Shown here piece by piece: positions 8,908 through 17,230 of a DNA stretch of 64,000 bases. Every line of letters starts with the position of its first letter. Position 1 is the stretch's first letter. The notes below the pieces were generated by a model that had not been told where the DNA came from, did not search any database, and worked only from the letters and a program-made list of their open reading frames with translations. The DNA comes from an uncultured Alphaproteobacteria bacterium. GTDB taxonomy: Bacteria; Pseudomonadota; Alphaproteobacteria; Rhodospirillales; Rhodospirillaceae. Location of the stretch: assembly GCA_900079695.1 (NCBI GenBank), contig LT599022.1, forward strand, positions 78,222 to 142,221. Direction: 5' to 3'. A program made the position numbers and the translations under genes.

Positions 8908-9711
8908 ATGTCAGACCAGATGGTGGACAAGGTACTGCAGGAAGTGATGAAGAGGGTCGGCGCGACCGCCTCTGCGCCGCCGGCCAATCCGGCGTCGGCG
9001 TTCGCCGCCGCCTCCGCCGATCTCGCCCAGCTCACCGAGTTCATCGGTATCGGCCCGGGCGACACCCAGGGCATCGTGATCGCCAATCTCGATCCGCAGG
9101 TGCATGAGTTCCTCGGCTTCGATCCCAAGTTCCGTTCGATCGGCGTGATCGGCGGGCGCACCGGGGCCGGGCCGCAGCTGATGGCCGCCGACGAGGCGAT
9201 CAAGGCCACCAATACCGAGATCATCATGATCGAGATGCCGCGCGACACCAAGGGCGGCGCGGGCCACGGCAACCTCATCGTGTTCGGCGCGGAAGACGTC
9301 TCCGACGCGCGCCGCGCCGTCGAGGTGACGCTGCAGGTCCTGCCGAAGTATTTCGGCGACGTCTACGGCAACGACCAGGGCTACACCGAGAACCAGTACT
9401 CGGCGCGTGCGAGCAAGGTTCTCGCCACCGCGTTCGGCGTGCCGGAAGGCAAGGCCTTCGGCCTCATTCTCGGCGCGCCGGCGGTGGTCGGCATGCTGAT
9501 GGTCGACGCCGCGGTCAAGGCGGCGGACGTCGAGGTGCTGGGCGTCGGCACGCCGAAGAAGAACACCTCCTTCTCCAACGAAGTGTTCATCTGGGTCACC
9601 GGCGATTCCGGCGCGGTGCGGCAGGCGGTGATCGCCGGGCGCGAGGTCGGCAACAAGCTGCTGTGCGCCTGGGGTCAGGAGCCCAAGTCGGCGGGCACCC
9701 CGTACATCTGA
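8908..9711 (+). CDS. pduB: BMC-T shell protein PduB-like
   Basis: 267-residue tandem-BMC-domain protein that forms trimers in the shell. It matches PduB over the whole length (for example GFDPKFRSIGVIGGRTGAGP and HGNLIVFGAEDVSDARRAVE). An N-terminal amphipathic helix (MSDQMVDKVLQEVMKRVGA) followed by an Ala/Pro linker fits the PduB extension that links shell to cargo in Salmonella. No obvious internal start for a shorter PduB' form was seen. GGAGG lies upstream of the ATG. Confidence 0.95.
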   Translation: MSDQMVDKVLQEVMKRVGATASAPPANPASAFAAASADLAQLTEFIGIGPGDTQGIVIANLDPQVHEFLGFDPKFRSIGVIGGRTGAGPQLMAADEAIKATNTEIIMIEMPRDTKGGAGHGNLIVFGAEDVSDARRAVEVTLQVLPKYFGDVYGNDQGYTENQYSARASKVLATAFGVPEGKAFGLILGAPAVVGMLMVDAAVKAADVEVLGVGTPKKNTSFSNEVFIWVTGDSGAVRQAVIAGREVGNKLLCAWGQEPKSAGTPYI

Positions 9712-9748
9712 GGGCCGCCCGAACACCCAGACTTTAGGAGCCTGCGAC

Positions 9749-11416
9749 ATGGCAAAACGGCAGAAGAGATTTGAGGTTCTGGCGGAGCGTCCGATCAACA
9801 AGGACGGCTTCATCAAGGAGTGGGTGGACGTCGGCCTGGTGGCGATGGAAAGCCCGAACGATCCCAAGCCCTCGATCCGGATCGAAGGCGGCGTCGTCGT
9901 CGAACTCGACGGCAAGCGCCGCGAGGACTTCGACATGATCGACTTCGCGATCGCCGACTACTGCATCGACAAGCGGGTCGCCGAGGAGGCGATGGCGATC
10001 GACAGCCTGAAGTTCGCGCGGATGCTCGTCGACATCAACGTGCCGCGCAAGGATCTGGTCCGGCTTTCCGTCGGCATGACCCCGGCGAAGCTGGTCGCGG
10101 TGCTGCGCGAGCTCAACGTCGTCGAGCTGATGATGGCGATGCAGAAGATGCGTTCGCGCAAGCCGCCGATGAACCAGGCGCACGTGACGAACGTCAAGGA
10201 CTGCGCGCCGCTTCTCGCCGCCGACGCGGCCGAGGCGGGCTATCGCGGCTTCGCCGAGATCGAGACCACCGTCGGCATCGCCCGCTACGCGCCGATGAAC
10301 GCGCTCGCGCTCCTCGTCGGCGGTCAGGTCGGGCGGCCCGGCACCCTCTCGCAGTGCGCGGTGGAGGAGGCGGCCGAGCTCAATATGGGCATGCGCGGCT
10401 TCACCGCCTATGCCGAGACCGTCTCCGTCTACGGCACCGAACAGGTGTTCATCGACGGCGACGACACCCCGTGGTCGAAGTTCTTCCTCGCCTCGGCCTA
10501 CGCTTCCCGCGGCCTCAAGATGCGCTACACCTCGGGCACGGGCTCGGAGGTTCTGATGGGCTATGCCGAGCGCAAGTCCATGCTCTACCTCGAGATCCGC
10601 TGCATCATGGTGACCAAGGGCGCGGGCGTGCAGGGGCTGCAGAACGGCTCGATCAGCTGCATCGGCGTGCCCGGCGCGGTTCCCGCGGGCATCCGCGCGG
10701 TCCTCGCCGAGAACCTCGCCACCGTGCTGCTGGACCTCGAAGTGGCCTCCGGCAACGATCAGACCTTCACCCACTCGATCGAGCGCAACACCGCCCGGAT
10801 GCTGATGCAGTTCCTCCCCGGAACCGACTTCATCTTCTCGGGCTACGCCGCCGAACCGAACTACGACAACATGTTCGCCGGTTCGACGCACGACGTCGAC
10901 GACTACGACGACTACCTCGTCCTGCAGCGCGACCTGCAGGTCGACGGCGGCCTGAAGCCGGTCACCGAGGAAGGCGTGATCGCGGTGCGCAACAAGGCCG
11001 CGCGTGCGCTTCAGGCGGTGTTCGAGGAACTCGGCCTGCCGGCGATCACCGACGACGAGGTGGAGCGGGCGACCTACGCGCACGGCTCCAAGGAGATGGG
11101 CGACCGCAACGTCAACGAGGACCTTCGGGCGATCGACGACTTCATGAAGCGCGGCACCACCGGCCTCGACGTCGTGCGGGCGCTGGCGAAGCGGGGCTTC
11201 CCCGACGTCGCGGCGTCGGTTCTCGAAATGCAGAAGGCCAAGGTGGCGGGCGACTACCTGCAAACCTCCGCGGTCTTCGACGAGAACTTCAACGTCATCA
11301 GCGCGATCAACCACCCCAACGACTACGAGGGCCCGGGCACCGGCTACCGCCTCACCGGCGAACGCTGGGAGATGCTGAAGAACATCCCGCGCGCCATCGA
11401 CGCCTCGCAGATCTAG
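9749..11416 (+). CDS. pduC: B12-dependent diol/glycerol dehydratase, large subunit
   Basis: 555-residue catalytic subunit of adenosylcobalamin-dependent diol dehydratase, converting 1,2-propanediol to propionaldehyde or glycerol to 3-hydroxypropionaldehyde inside the compartment. It has the expected length (554-555) and is strongly PduC/DhaB-like from KRFEVLAERPINKDGF onward, with conserved GYAERKSMLYLE and FSGYAAEPNYDNMF regions. Clear AGGAG site 8 bases before the ATG. Diol versus glycerol preference cannot be told from the residues I can read. The neighbouring medium and small subunits carry targeting helices, as in Pdu rather than soluble Dha enzymes. Confidence 0.95.
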   Translation: MAKRQKRFEVLAERPINKDGFIKEWVDVGLVAMESPNDPKPSIRIEGGVVVELDGKRREDFDMIDFAIADYCIDKRVAEEAMAIDSLKFARMLVDINVPRKDLVRLSVGMTPAKLVAVLRELNVVELMMAMQKMRSRKPPMNQAHVTNVKDCAPLLAADAAEAGYRGFAEIETTVGIARYAPMNALALLVGGQVGRPGTLSQCAVEEAAELNMGMRGFTAYAETVSVYGTEQVFIDGDDTPWSKFFLASAYASRGLKMRYTSGTGSEVLMGYAERKSMLYLEIRCIMVTKGAGVQGLQNGSISCIGVPGAVPAGIRAVLAENLATVLLDLEVASGNDQTFTHSIERNTARMLMQFLPGTDFIFSGYAAEPNYDNMFAGSTHDVDDYDDYLVLQRDLQVDGGLKPVTEEGVIAVRNKAARALQAVFEELGLPAITDDEVERATYAHGSKEMGDRNVNEDLRAIDDFMKRGTTGLDVVRALAKRGFPDVAASVLEMQKAKVAGDYLQTSAVFDENFNVISAINHPNDYEGPGTGYRLTGERWEMLKNIPRAIDASQI

Positions 11417-11428
11417 GAGGGACCGACC

Positions 11429-12070
11429 ATGCAAGTTACCGAAGACCTGGTGCGGCAGGTGATCCTCGACGTTCTCGGGGCGATGGGCGAAAGCGCCAAG
11501 CCGGCCAACGGCGTCAAGCCGGCCGACGGGACGCCGCTCAACTTCCGCGAACTCGGCGTCGCCAAGACCGGCACCGACCGCAACGAGGTCGTGGTCGGCG
11601 TGCCGCCCGCGTTCGGCGTCGCGATGACCTCGACGATCATCGGCATCCCGCATGCCGACGTGCTGAAGGAGGTGTTCGCCGGGATCGAGGAGGAGGGGCT
11701 GAAGCCGCGTCTCGTGCGCGTCGTCCGCTCCGCCGACGTCGGCGCGATCGCGCACGACGCCGCGGTCCTCTCCGGCTCCGGCATCGGCATCGGCATGCTC
11801 TGCCGCGGCACCTCGGTGATCCACCAGCGGGATCTGCAGATTCTTCAGAATCTGGAGCTGTTCCCGCAGTCGCCGCTGGTCGACCGGGCGGTGTTCCGCG
11901 CCATCGGCCGCAACGCCGCGCGTTACGCCAAGGGCGAGCAGCCCGACCCGGTGCCGACCCGCAACGACCCGATGGCGCGCCCGCGCTACCAGGGCCTCGC
12001 GGCGCTTCTCCACAACAAGGAGACGCAGCACGTCAAACTCGGCGCCCCGGCGATCGAGCTCGCGCTCTAG
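11429..12070 (+). CDS. pduD: Diol dehydratase, medium subunit
   Basis: 213-residue medium subunit of the B12-dependent dehydratase. An N-terminal amphipathic helix (MQVTEDLVRQVILDVLGAM) and a short Pro/Gly linker precede the core; in Salmonella the equivalent PduD helix directs the enzyme into the compartment. The core includes GVPPAFGVAMTSTIIGIPHA and RGTSVIHQRDL. The gene starts 12 bases after pduC and has its own GGAGGG site. Confidence 0.93.
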   Translation: MQVTEDLVRQVILDVLGAMGESAKPANGVKPADGTPLNFRELGVAKTGTDRNEVVVGVPPAFGVAMTSTIIGIPHADVLKEVFAGIEEEGLKPRLVRVVRSADVGAIAHDAAVLSGSGIGIGMLCRGTSVIHQRDLQILQNLELFPQSPLVDRAVFRAIGRNAARYAKGEQPDPVPTRNDPMARPRYQGLAALLHNKETQHVKLGAPAIELAL

Positions 12071-12082
12071 GAGGAGGACACG

Positions 12083-12616
12083 ATGACGATGCAGAACGAC
12101 ATCTCTCCCGATGTCATCGAGGCCGCGGTCAAGCGCGTGCTCTCGACCCTCAACGGCAACGGCGCGGCACCTGCGGCGTCGGCGCCGATGGCGAGCGGCG
12201 GCAAGCTCGACGCCAAAACCGACTACCCGCTCGCGAAGAAGCGCCCCGACCTGGTGAAGTCGGCGACCGGTCTGCCGATCGACGAGATCACCGTCGACAA
12301 GGTGGTCGCGGGCAAGCTCAGCTTCGACGACATCCGCATCCGCCCCGAGACCCTCGAGTATCAGGCGCAGATCGCGGAAAGCGGCGGACGCCCGCATGTT
12401 TCCTCCAACCTCCGGCGCGCCGCCGAACTCACCCGCATTCCGGATACCCGGGTGCTGGAGATGTACGTGGCGCTCCGACCCTACCGCTCCACCAAGGCCG
12501 AGCTGTTGGCGATGGCCGACGAGCTCGAGAGCAAATACCAGGCGAAGATCTGCGCCAAGTTCGTCCGTGAGGCGGCGCAGGTCTACGAAAAGCGCGGCCG
12601 TCTCAAGGAAGCCTGA
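12083..12616 (+). CDS. pduE: Diol dehydratase, small subunit
   Basis: 177-residue small subunit completing the (alpha-beta-gamma)2 dehydratase. Length fits PduE (about 173) better than the shorter DhaB3 of soluble glycerol dehydratase, because of an N-terminal helix (SPDVIEAAVKRVLSTL) plus Ala/Gly linker of encapsulation-peptide type. The core contains YPLAKKRPDLVKSATGLP and IRIRPETLEYQAQIAESGGR. GGAGGA lies just before the ATG. Confidence 0.93.
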   Translation: MTMQNDISPDVIEAAVKRVLSTLNGNGAAPAASAPMASGGKLDAKTDYPLAKKRPDLVKSATGLPIDEITVDKVVAGKLSFDDIRIRPETLEYQAQIAESGGRPHVSSNLRRAAELTRIPDTRVLEMYVALRPYRSTKAELLAMADELESKYQAKICAKFVREAAQVYEKRGRLKEA

Positions 12617-12655
12617 GCCCGCCCCAGCCAACCTGGACGACAGTGGAGAGGTGCG

Positions 12656-14497
12656 ATGATTACGGTGGCCGGCGTGGACGTTGGCAACAACACGACCGAG
12701 GTGGCGATTGCGCGCATCCGCGGGCGTGGCGACGTGGAGTTCCTGTCGAGCGCGATGGTGCGCACGGTCGGGATCAAGGGAACGGTGCGGAATGCCGTCG
12801 GCATCATCGACGCCATCGACCGCGCCCTCGCTCCGACCGGCGTCGCGCGCAAGGACCTGCACGTGGTGCTGCTCAACGAAGCCACGCCGGTGATCGGCGA
12901 CATCGCGATGGAGACGATCACCGAGACGGTGATCACCGAAAGCGCGATGATCGGCCACAATCCCGCCACGCCCGGCGGGCAGGGGCTGGAGCACGGCCGC
13001 ACCGTCGCGATTTCCGCGCTCGACGGCGAAACGCCGTCGGGCGGACCCTTCATCGTCGTGATCCCCGGCGAGGTCGCGTTCGACGACGCGGCGCGGATCA
13101 TCAACGCCGCCCACGAACGCGGCGTGCCGGTGGTCGGCGCGATCGTGCAGAAGGACGACGGCGTTCTCATCAACAACCGCCTCAAGCGACCGATGCCGAT
13201 CGTCGACGAGGTGCGGCACATCGACCGCGTGCCGCTCGGCATGCCCGCGGCGCTCGAGGTCGCGCTGCCCGGCCGCACCATCGAACGGCTTTCCAATCCC
13301 TACGACATCGCCACCCTGTTCGGCCTCGATCCCGAGGAGACCAAGCGCAGCGTGCCGCTCGCCCGCGCGCTGATGGGCACGCGCAGCGCGGTGGTGATCA
13401 AGACCCCGGCGGGCGACATCGAGGAACGCCGCATCCCGGCGGGCAAGATCATCCTCCTCGGCCACGGCGGCCGCCGCGTCGAGGTGCCGGTGGACGAGGG
13501 CGCCGACCGGATCATGGAGACGGTGCAGAGCGTCTATCCGCTCGAAGAGGTGCAGGCCGAGGCGGGCACCAACGTCGGCGGCATGTTCGAACAGGTGCGC
13601 CAAGTGATGGCGGACCTGACCGAGCAGCCGGTGACCTCGGTCAAGGTGCAGGACATCCTCGCGGTCGACACCTTCAAGCCGCAGCAGATCCTCGGCAGCC
13701 TCGCGGGCGAATACGCGCTCGGCAACGCGGTCGGCCTCGCGGCGATGGTGAGCACCCAGAAGCTGCCGATGATGCGCCTCGCGCGCAAGCTCGAGGAAGA
13801 GATCGGCGTGCCGGTGCGGGTCGGCGGCGTCGAGGCGGACATGGCGATCCGCGGCGCGATGACCACCCCCGGCACCCGCGCGCCGATGGCGATCGTCGAC
13901 GTCGGCGGCGGCTCCACCGACGCGTCGGTGATCAACGAGGCGCTGGAGATCAGGAGCACCCATCAGGCGGGCGCGGGCGACATGTGCACCCTGCTGATCG
14001 CTACCGAGCTCGGCCTCGACGACATGGATCTCGCCGAGGCGGTGAAGAAGTATCCGCTCGCCAAGGTCGAATCGCTGTTCCACATGCGCCACGAGAACGG
14101 CTCGGTGCAGTTCTTCCACGAGCCCCTCGATCCGCGCCTCTACGGCCGTATCGTCGTGCTCTCGCCCGAGGGCTGGACGCCGGTGGAAACCAAGGAGCTG
14201 ATGGGGAAGATCGTTTCGGTGCGCCAGGGGGCGAAACGCAAGGTGTTCGTCCGCAACGCCCTGCGCGCGCTCGAACGGGTCGCTCCGGCGCAGAACGTCC
14301 GCCTCATCCACTTCGTCGTGCTGGTCGGCGGCTCGGGGTTGGACTTCGAGATCCCGAAGATGATTTCCGACGCGCTCCTCGATTACGGCGTGGTCACCGG
14401 GCGCGCCAACGTGCGCGGCTCCGAAGGCCCGCGCAACGCGGTGGCGACCGGGCTGGTGCTGGCGTTCGCGCAGCAGTGGGAGGGAGAGGGCCGATGA
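12656..14497 (+). CDS. pduG: Diol dehydratase reactivase, large subunit
   Basis: 613-residue ATPase that releases damaged cobalamin from inactivated dehydratase and restores activity. The actin/Hsp70-like nucleotide motifs are visible: GVDVGNNTTEVAIARI at the N-terminus and AIVDVGGGSTDASVI around residue 410. Length equals PduG/DdrA (about 610). Its stop overlaps the ATG of the small subunit (ATGA), indicating translational coupling. Confidence 0.95.
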   Translation: MITVAGVDVGNNTTEVAIARIRGRGDVEFLSSAMVRTVGIKGTVRNAVGIIDAIDRALAPTGVARKDLHVVLLNEATPVIGDIAMETITETVITESAMIGHNPATPGGQGLEHGRTVAISALDGETPSGGPFIVVIPGEVAFDDAARIINAAHERGVPVVGAIVQKDDGVLINNRLKRPMPIVDEVRHIDRVPLGMPAALEVALPGRTIERLSNPYDIATLFGLDPEETKRSVPLARALMGTRSAVVIKTPAGDIEERRIPAGKIILLGHGGRRVEVPVDEGADRIMETVQSVYPLEEVQAEAGTNVGGMFEQVRQVMADLTEQPVTSVKVQDILAVDTFKPQQILGSLAGEYALGNAVGLAAMVSTQKLPMMRLARKLEEEIGVPVRVGGVEADMAIRGAMTTPGTRAPMAIVDVGGGSTDASVINEALEIRSTHQAGAGDMCTLLIATELGLDDMDLAEAVKKYPLAKVESLFHMRHENGSVQFFHEPLDPRLYGRIVVLSPEGWTPVETKELMGKIVSVRQGAKRKVFVRNALRALERVAPAQNVRLIHFVVLVGGSGLDFEIPKMISDALLDYGVVTGRANVRGSEGPRNAVATGLVLAFAQQWEGEGR

Positions 14498-14988
14498 GCG
14501 AGCTGTCGCAGCAGATCGTCGAACGGCGTCCGGCGGTCGAGATCGTCGCCTTCCGCGCGCCCCGCGAGTGGCTCGATCCGCTGCTGTGGGGGATCGAGGA
14601 GGAGGAGATTCCCGCCGAGGTGGTCGACGCGGAAACCGGCGGCGCGGCACGGCTCGCCCACGACGCCGCGCACGTCTCGGCGCTCAACGTCGGCATCGCG
14701 CTCGACGGCGAGGCGGGCGAGATCGCGCTGCATCATCGCGACCTCGCCGGGCGGCCGCCGCTGTTCGCGCTCGCGCGCGCCGACGTCGACCGCGAGGCGC
14801 TGATGCGCCTCGGCAAGAACGCCGCGCGGCTGGTCAAGGGCGATCCGCTGATCTTCGCCGACGACCGGCCGCCGGAGCCGCGCCGCGCGCCGGAGCCGCG
14901 CCCGCCCGCGCCCCGCAACGACGAACGCGAACTGATCGAACGCATCGCCGGTCTGGTCCTCGACCAGCTGGCCAGAACCGCGAGATAG
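14494..14988 (+). CDS. pduH: Diol dehydratase reactivase, small subunit with C-terminal helix
   Basis: 164-residue partner of PduG, starting at ATG 14494 inside the pduG stop. The core (about residues 1-125) is PduH-like, with PLLWGIEEEEIPAEV and LARADVDREALMRLGKNAARLVKGDPLIF. After a Pro/Arg-rich linker it ends in an amphipathic helix, NDERELIERIAGLVLDQLA, that looks like a C-terminal encapsulation peptide. Salmonella PduH (about 116 residues) lacks such a tail, so this is an added targeting element by inference. Confidence 0.9.
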   Translation: MSELSQQIVERRPAVEIVAFRAPREWLDPLLWGIEEEEIPAEVVDAETGGAARLAHDAAHVSALNVGIALDGEAGEIALHHRDLAGRPPLFALARADVDREALMRLGKNAARLVKGDPLIFADDRPPEPRRAPEPRPPAPRNDERELIERIAGLVLDQLARTAR

Positions 14989-14998
14989 GGGAGGACCC

Positions 14999-15604
14999 AT
15001 GGAAATCCGCAGCCTCGGACTGATCGAAACATGGGGCAAGGTTGCCGCCGTCGAGGCCGCCGACGCGGGCGCGAAGGCCGCCAACGTCGAGGTGCTCGGG
15101 ATCGCCACGGCGAAGGCCGGGCTGATCACCGTGGGGTTCTCGGGCGACGTCGGCGCGGTGCGCGCCGCGGTCGCCGCCGCCGAGAGCGCCGCGCGCAAGG
15201 TCGGCAAGGTGGTGTCCACCCACGTGATCGCACGGCCGGATCGCCAGTTGCAGGCGATCGCCGCGAAAATCGGCTTCGGTGCGGGGCGGGCTGACCCCGA
15301 ACCCAAACCCGTGCCCGTCCCCGCGCCGGAGCCGACCCCGCAACCCGAGCCGGAACCGGTTCCCGCGCCGGAGCCCGAACCGGCCCCGCCCGCGGCCGAT
15401 CCGCTTCCCGAGCCTGCGCCGCCGGAGGCGCCGCCGCCTTCACCCGTCGAGACGGCGATGCCCACACCCGGGCCGGACGTGCCCACCCCCATGGCGTCCG
15501 AGCCCGAAGCGCCCCCGGCGACGCTTCCCGAACCCAAGCCCGCACCGAAGCCGAAGGCGCCCGCGCCGCGGCCGAAGTCGGGCGGCCGCCCCCGCCGCAA
15601 GTGA
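14999..15604 (+). CDS. BMC-H shell protein with long Pro/Glu-rich tail (PduK-like layout)
   Basis: 201-residue protein. Residues 1-90 form one BMC domain (SLGLIETWGKVAAVEAADAG, SGDVGAVRAAVAAAE, HVIARP). The remaining ~105 residues are almost entirely Pro, Glu and Ala with a basic end. The layout recalls PduK, a BMC-H with a C-terminal extension, but the cysteine cluster of PduK is absent. The tail could project into the lumen or cytosol to bind cargo or the cytoskeleton; this is inference. It starts 10 bases after pduH, with GGGGAGG upstream. Confidence 0.85.
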   Translation: MEIRSLGLIETWGKVAAVEAADAGAKAANVEVLGIATAKAGLITVGFSGDVGAVRAAVAAAESAARKVGKVVSTHVIARPDRQLQAIAAKIGFGAGRADPEPKPVPVPAPEPTPQPEPEPVPAPEPEPAPPAADPLPEPAPPEAPPPSPVETAMPTPGPDVPTPMASEPEAPPATLPEPKPAPKPKAPAPRPKSGGRPRRK

Positions 15605-15668
15605 GGCAAACCCCGCCGGGCGCCGCGCCCGGTCCTGAGGACGATTGAAACATACCAAGGAGAGTGCC

Positions 15669-16292
15669 GTGGTCGAACTTCGAGCCTTTTGCTACCTGGA
15701 CCGCCTGCAGCCCCAGTTCGCGGCGTACCTCGGGACCAACATGCGCGGATACCTGCCGGTGGTCGGCATGGCGGCGCAGTTCATCGAGATCGCGCCCGGT
15801 CTGATGATCAACCGCGTCGCCGACGCGGCGCTGAAGTCGGCGTTCGTGCAACCGGGTCTGCTGGTGGTCGAGCGCGTCGTCGGCGTGCTGGAGTTCCACT
15901 CGCGCAACCAGGCCGACGTCCAGCACGCCGGCGGCGCGGTGCTGAAGACTCTCGGGGTCAAGGAGGAGGACCGCATCAAGCCGAGGATCCTGTCCTCGGA
16001 GACGATCCACAAGGTCAACGACTACCACGCCCAGGTGGTGAACGTGAACCGCCTCGCCTCGCTGCTGATCGCCGGGCAGGACATGTACGTGATGGAGGTG
16101 GAACCCGCCGCCTACATCGCGCTCGCCGCCAACGAGGCGGAGAAGAACGCCCGCGTCACCCTGGTGGACGTGCGGGTCTTCGGCGCGGTCGGCCGCCTTT
16201 ACCTGTCGGGCAAGGAATCCGACGTCGAGCGCGCCCGCGGCGCCGCCGAGGCGGCGATCCGCGCGGTGGTCGGCCGCGAAAAGGAGAAGTGA
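15669..16292 (+). CDS. CsoS1D-like tandem-BMC shell protein (BMC-T)
   Basis: About 207-residue tandem BMC protein. Its closest recognisable pattern is carboxysomal CsoS1D/CcmP rather than PduB, PduT or EutL: ELRAFCYLDRLQPQFAAYLG, then GLMINRVADAALK, VVERVVGVLEFHS, MEVEPAAYIALAANEAEK and RLYLSGKESDVE all line up with CsoS1D. That family forms stacked trimers with a large gated pore for bulky metabolites or cofactors. The GTG at 15669 is preferred because AAGGAGAG lies five bases upstream; a TTG at 15645 lacks a site. Finding this type in a diol-dehydratase operon is unusual. Confidence 0.85.
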   Translation: MVELRAFCYLDRLQPQFAAYLGTNMRGYLPVVGMAAQFIEIAPGLMINRVADAALKSAFVQPGLLVVERVVGVLEFHSRNQADVQHAGGAVLKTLGVKEEDRIKPRILSSETIHKVNDYHAQVVNVNRLASLLIAGQDMYVMEVEPAAYIALAANEAEKNARVTLVDVRVFGAVGRLYLSGKESDVERARGAAEAAIRAVVGREKEK

Positions 16293-16381
16293 GAATGGGC
16301 GCGGCGCAGACCCGCATCGATGCGGCCGAAGCGGCGGTTCCGGGCGCCGCGCCGCGCAATTTTTCGCCAGGAGGATCGAGC

Positions 16382-17227
16382 GTGGTGGGTATTCATCCGG
16401 CTGCCAATTCGAGACTGAAGGCGTTCGAGCAGTCGCTCGCCCTGCGGCCGCCGCCGGAGAAGGGTGTGCCCCTGTTCGCGGGCGTCGACCTCGGGACCGC
16501 GTACATCGTGACCGCGGTGGTCGACGCCGACGGCGCGCCGGTGGCCGGGGTGGTCACCCGCAGCCGGTCGAGCGTGCGCGACGGCCTGGTGTTCGACTAT
16601 CTCGGCGCCACCAACCTGTTGCGCGCCCAGGTCGAAACCATCCGCCGCGCCGGATATCCGATCCGCGACGCGATGGTGTGCTTCCCGCCCGGCACCGAGG
16701 GCCGCAACGCGCGGGTCTTCGGCAACGTGCTGGAAGCCGCCGACCTGCACGTCGTCGGCCTCCTCGACGAACCCTCGTCCGCCGCGGCGGTGCTGGAGAT
16801 CGACGAGGGTGCGGTGGTCGATGTCGGCGGCGGCACCACCGGCATCTCGATCCTCGAAGGCGGCAAGGTGGTCTACACCGCCGACGAGCCCACCGGCGGC
16901 ACCCACGTCGATCTGGTTCTGGCGGGCAACTTCCACGTCTCCACCGACGAGGCGGAGCGGATGAAGACCGACGTGTCCCGCCAGCGCGATCTGTTCCCGG
17001 TGGTGCGGCCGGTGTTCCAGAAGATCGGCGCGATCGTGCGCCGCCATCTCGCCGGGCGCTCGGTCCGCACCCTCTATCTCGTCGGCGGCACGAGCTGCTT
17101 CCCCGGCATCGCCGAGGTGGTGCGAGAGGAAACCGGCCTGCCGGTTCTGGTGCCCGATCACGCCCTGCTGGTGACGCCCCTCGGCATCGCCATGCATTGC
17201 GCCCGCGAAGCGGCGGGAAGGGGGTAG
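16382..17227 (+). CDS. eutJ: EutJ-family actin-like chaperone
   Basis: 281-residue EutJ-like protein with an actin/Hsp70 ATPase fold: FAGVDLGTAYIVTAVVD, AMVCFPPGTEGRNARVFGNV, DEPSSAAAVLEIDEGAVVDV with GGGTTGISI, and LYLVGGTSCFPGIAEVV. EutJ belongs to ethanolamine compartments and is thought to be a chaperone, perhaps for the B12 enzyme or shell assembly; its presence beside PduGH is a mixed Eut/Pdu feature. The GTG at 16382 is chosen because a full AGGAGG lies seven bases upstream and the resulting length matches EutJ (about 278). A longer ATG frame starts at 16295. Confidence 0.88.
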   Translation: MVGIHPAANSRLKAFEQSLALRPPPEKGVPLFAGVDLGTAYIVTAVVDADGAPVAGVVTRSRSSVRDGLVFDYLGATNLLRAQVETIRRAGYPIRDAMVCFPPGTEGRNARVFGNVLEAADLHVVGLLDEPSSAAAVLEIDEGAVVDVGGGTTGISILEGGKVVYTADEPTGGTHVDLVLAGNFHVSTDEAERMKTDVSRQRDLFPVVRPVFQKIGAIVRRHLAGRSVRTLYLVGGTSCFPGIAEVVREETGLPVLVPDHALLVTPLGIAMHCAREAAGRG

Positions 17228-17230
17228 GCG

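Noticed and set aside
9749..12616. Firm assignment of the dehydratase as a glycerol dehydratase (DhaB) because of adjacent glycerol genes
   Set aside because: PduCDE and DhaBCE share active-site residues; subunit sizes and targeting helices favour the Pdu type, so substrate preference was left open.
9734..14650. 1638-codon open frame on the minus strand opposite the dehydratase and reactivase genes
   Set aside because: It is a GC-rich shadow: it runs antisense through five clearly identified genes, has low-complexity His/Arg/Asp-rich translation and matches no family.
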